DNA from: an uncultured Lachnospiraceae bacterium
Lineage (GTDB): Bacteria; Bacillota; Clostridia; Lachnospirales; Lachnospiraceae
Length of the DNA: 64,000 bases
Direction: 5' to 3'
Assembly: GCA_945868305.1 (NCBI GenBank)
Contig: CAMBKU010000003.1
Span: forward strand, 1 to 64,000
Shown: positions 62,493 through 64,000 of the stretch, in pieces
Layout: every line of letters begins with the position of its first letter
How positions within the stretch are numbered: position 1 is the first letter of the stretch
Made by a program: the position numbers and the translations under genes
The notes under the pieces: generated by a model
Told to the model about the DNA's origin: nothing
The model's database searches: none
Seen by the model: the letters and a program-made list of their open reading frames with translations, nothing else

Positions 62493-63812
62493 TTATTTCT
62501 TTTTTCTTTCTGCTAAAATTGTCTTTTTCATTGTCTTAATGGACTGTGCAAGCTGTCTCTTTGCCGGGCAGATAAAACTGCAGCTGCCACATTCTACACA
62601 TTCCATACCATTCCATTTTTCAAACATATCGGACAGACCGTTGTTTGAGAATTTTGCAAGTCTGGATGGAATCAGCAGTTCCGGACAGGCCTCAACACAA
62701 CGACCACAGTTAATACATGGAGAAGGCTCGAATTCTGCTACTTCATCTTTTGTCAGACATAATAAAGCAGATGTTGTCTTTGTGGTTGGGATATTCAGAT
62801 CAAAAAGAGCAAATCCCATCATAGGACCACCTGCAATGATTTTTTCCGGCTGTTCCTTAAATCCACCCGCTGCATCTAAAAGCTCTTGAAAGCTTGTTCC
62901 GATGCTAAAACGGAAATTACACGGATCACTTACGGCATCACCAGTAACGGTAAAGATTCTTTCGGTAACTGGCTTACCCAATTTTACCGCATTGTAAATA
63001 GAGATAATAGTCTCTACATTATCTACTACACATCCCGCATCTGCCGGAAGCATCTTGGAGTTGATAGCACGTCCGGTCACGGCATAAATAAGCTGACGCT
63101 CACCACCCTGCGGGTACTTCGTCATGAGCTCTGCCACTTCCATGCGAGGTTCATCTTTTACAAGTTCTTTTAATTTTTCAATACAATCCGGCTTGTTATT
63201 TTCAACACCGAATACGCCCTTGGCATTGTCAAAGAGCTTCAATACAATACGCATGCCCTCTACTAATTTTTCCGGATCCTCCATCATTCTACGGTAATCA
63301 GACGTCAGATACGGTTCGCACTCTGCGCAGTTGGCAATTACGTACTCGATTTTCTCCGGCTCCTTTGGTGATAATTTTACATGAGTTGGGAAACCTGCTC
63401 CACCCATACCTACCACACCTGCATTCTTAATCCGCTCAATAATTTCTTCCTTTGAAAGCGAATCAACATTGTCAGCCGGGGAATAGGTAACTTCCTTATA
63501 CTCTCCATCATTTTCAATGATAATGGAATTCACCATATCGCCCACTGAAACACGGCGCGGTTCAATCGCTTTTACTGTACCGGATACGGACGAAAATACC
63601 GGAGATGAAACAAAGCCTCCTGCTTCTGCGATCATCTGACCTTTTAACACCGTATCGCCTACAGCGACAATAGGTTTTGCCGGTGCACCGATATGCTGAG
63701 ATACCGGATAAACCAGTTCACCTTTGGGTAGTAATTCACGTGTCGGCTTATCTTTTGATAAGTCCTTCCCCTCATAGGGATGGACACCGCCTTTAAATGT
63801 CAATAAACCCAT
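62493..63812 (-). CDS. rnfC: Rnf complex subunit RnfC
   Basis: TFKGGVHPYEGKDLSKDKP, GVVGMGGAGFPTHVKLSP, CINCGRCVEACPELLIP and CVECGSCSFICPAKR. Confidence 0.97.
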   Translation of the reverse strand: MGLLTFKGGVHPYEGKDLSKDKPTRELLPKGELVYPVSQHIGAPAKPIVAVGDTVLKGQMIAEAGGFVSSPVFSSVSGTVKAIEPRRVSVGDMVNSIIIENDGEYKEVTYSPADNVDSLSKEEIIERIKNAGVVGMGGAGFPTHVKLSPKEPEKIEYVIANCAECEPYLTSDYRRMMEDPEKLVEGMRIVLKLFDNAKGVFGVENNKPDCIEKLKELVKDEPRMEVAELMTKYPQGGERQLIYAVTGRAINSKMLPADAGCVVDNVETIISIYNAVKLGKPVTERIFTVTGDAVSDPCNFRFSIGTSFQELLDAAGGFKEQPEKIIAGGPMMGFALFDLNIPTTKTTSALLCLTKDEVAEFEPSPCINCGRCVEACPELLIPSRLAKFSNNGLSDMFEKWNGMECVECGSCSFICPAKRQLAQSIKTMKKTILAERKKK

Positions 63813-63884
63813 TTTCCTGTGCCCCACTTTCTCTTTAAATTGTAATCTCAATATAAGTACAATCCTCTTTGTACTGTCTTTGTA

Positions 63885-63890
63885 ATTATA
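63885..63890 (-). promoter_or_regulatory. Candidate -10 box of the rnf operon promoter
   Basis: Minus TATAAT (plus ATTATA) upstream of the rnfC start; -35 is weak. Confidence 0.45.
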
Positions 63891-64000
63891 GCACAATTTT
63901 GGGCGAAAATCACAATGAATTTGTATTTTTTTTGTATTTTTTCCAGAATTATCAACGAATTTATGGTATAATGACTTTCACCAAACAAAATGAGAGGCAT

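Noticed and set aside
63967-63972. Plus-strand TATAAT near the right edge as promoter of the next gene
   Set aside because: No convincing -35 at 16-18 bp and the downstream gene is outside the window.

Overview
The window looks like a core-genome segment of a low-GC, spore-forming Firmicute, most likely Lachnospiraceae-like. That assignment is inferred from gene content and gene order; no search was run. Almost all genes lie on the minus strand. Main blocks from left to right: rplU with an L21 leader, rng and paired radical-SAM proteins; a MarR-citrate synthase-MarR operon; a partial histidine operon (hisZ-G-D-B and a TIM-barrel-HisIE fusion); recU and an RluA-GNAT fusion; coaD/rsmD/pncC/pgsA/rimO; yicC-remA-gmk-rpoZ; a beta-glucoside PTS operon with two RAT/terminator antitermination elements that runs straight into ptsH-ptsI; rqcH, a SASP gene and recG; fakA-like/Asp23/rpmB; sporulation ytfI/ytfJ; a NUDIX gene interrupted by an in-frame amber codon; a SEDS/bPBP pair; ruvA and ruvB separated by two genes; an EetA/EetB-like pair, miaB and proAB; apbE, a histidine-less HPr-like protein and a complete rnfCDGEAB cluster. 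I saw no CRISPR array, tRNA, rRNA, prophage or transposase. The best leads are: complementary loss of His15 and Ser46 in two HPr paralogs; general PTS genes downstream of a dual-RAT bgl operon; an amber-interrupted NUDIX gene with intact promoter and RBS; an 80-nt closed-stem intergenic RNA or repeat candidate near 58.7 kb; and several unusual domain fusions.
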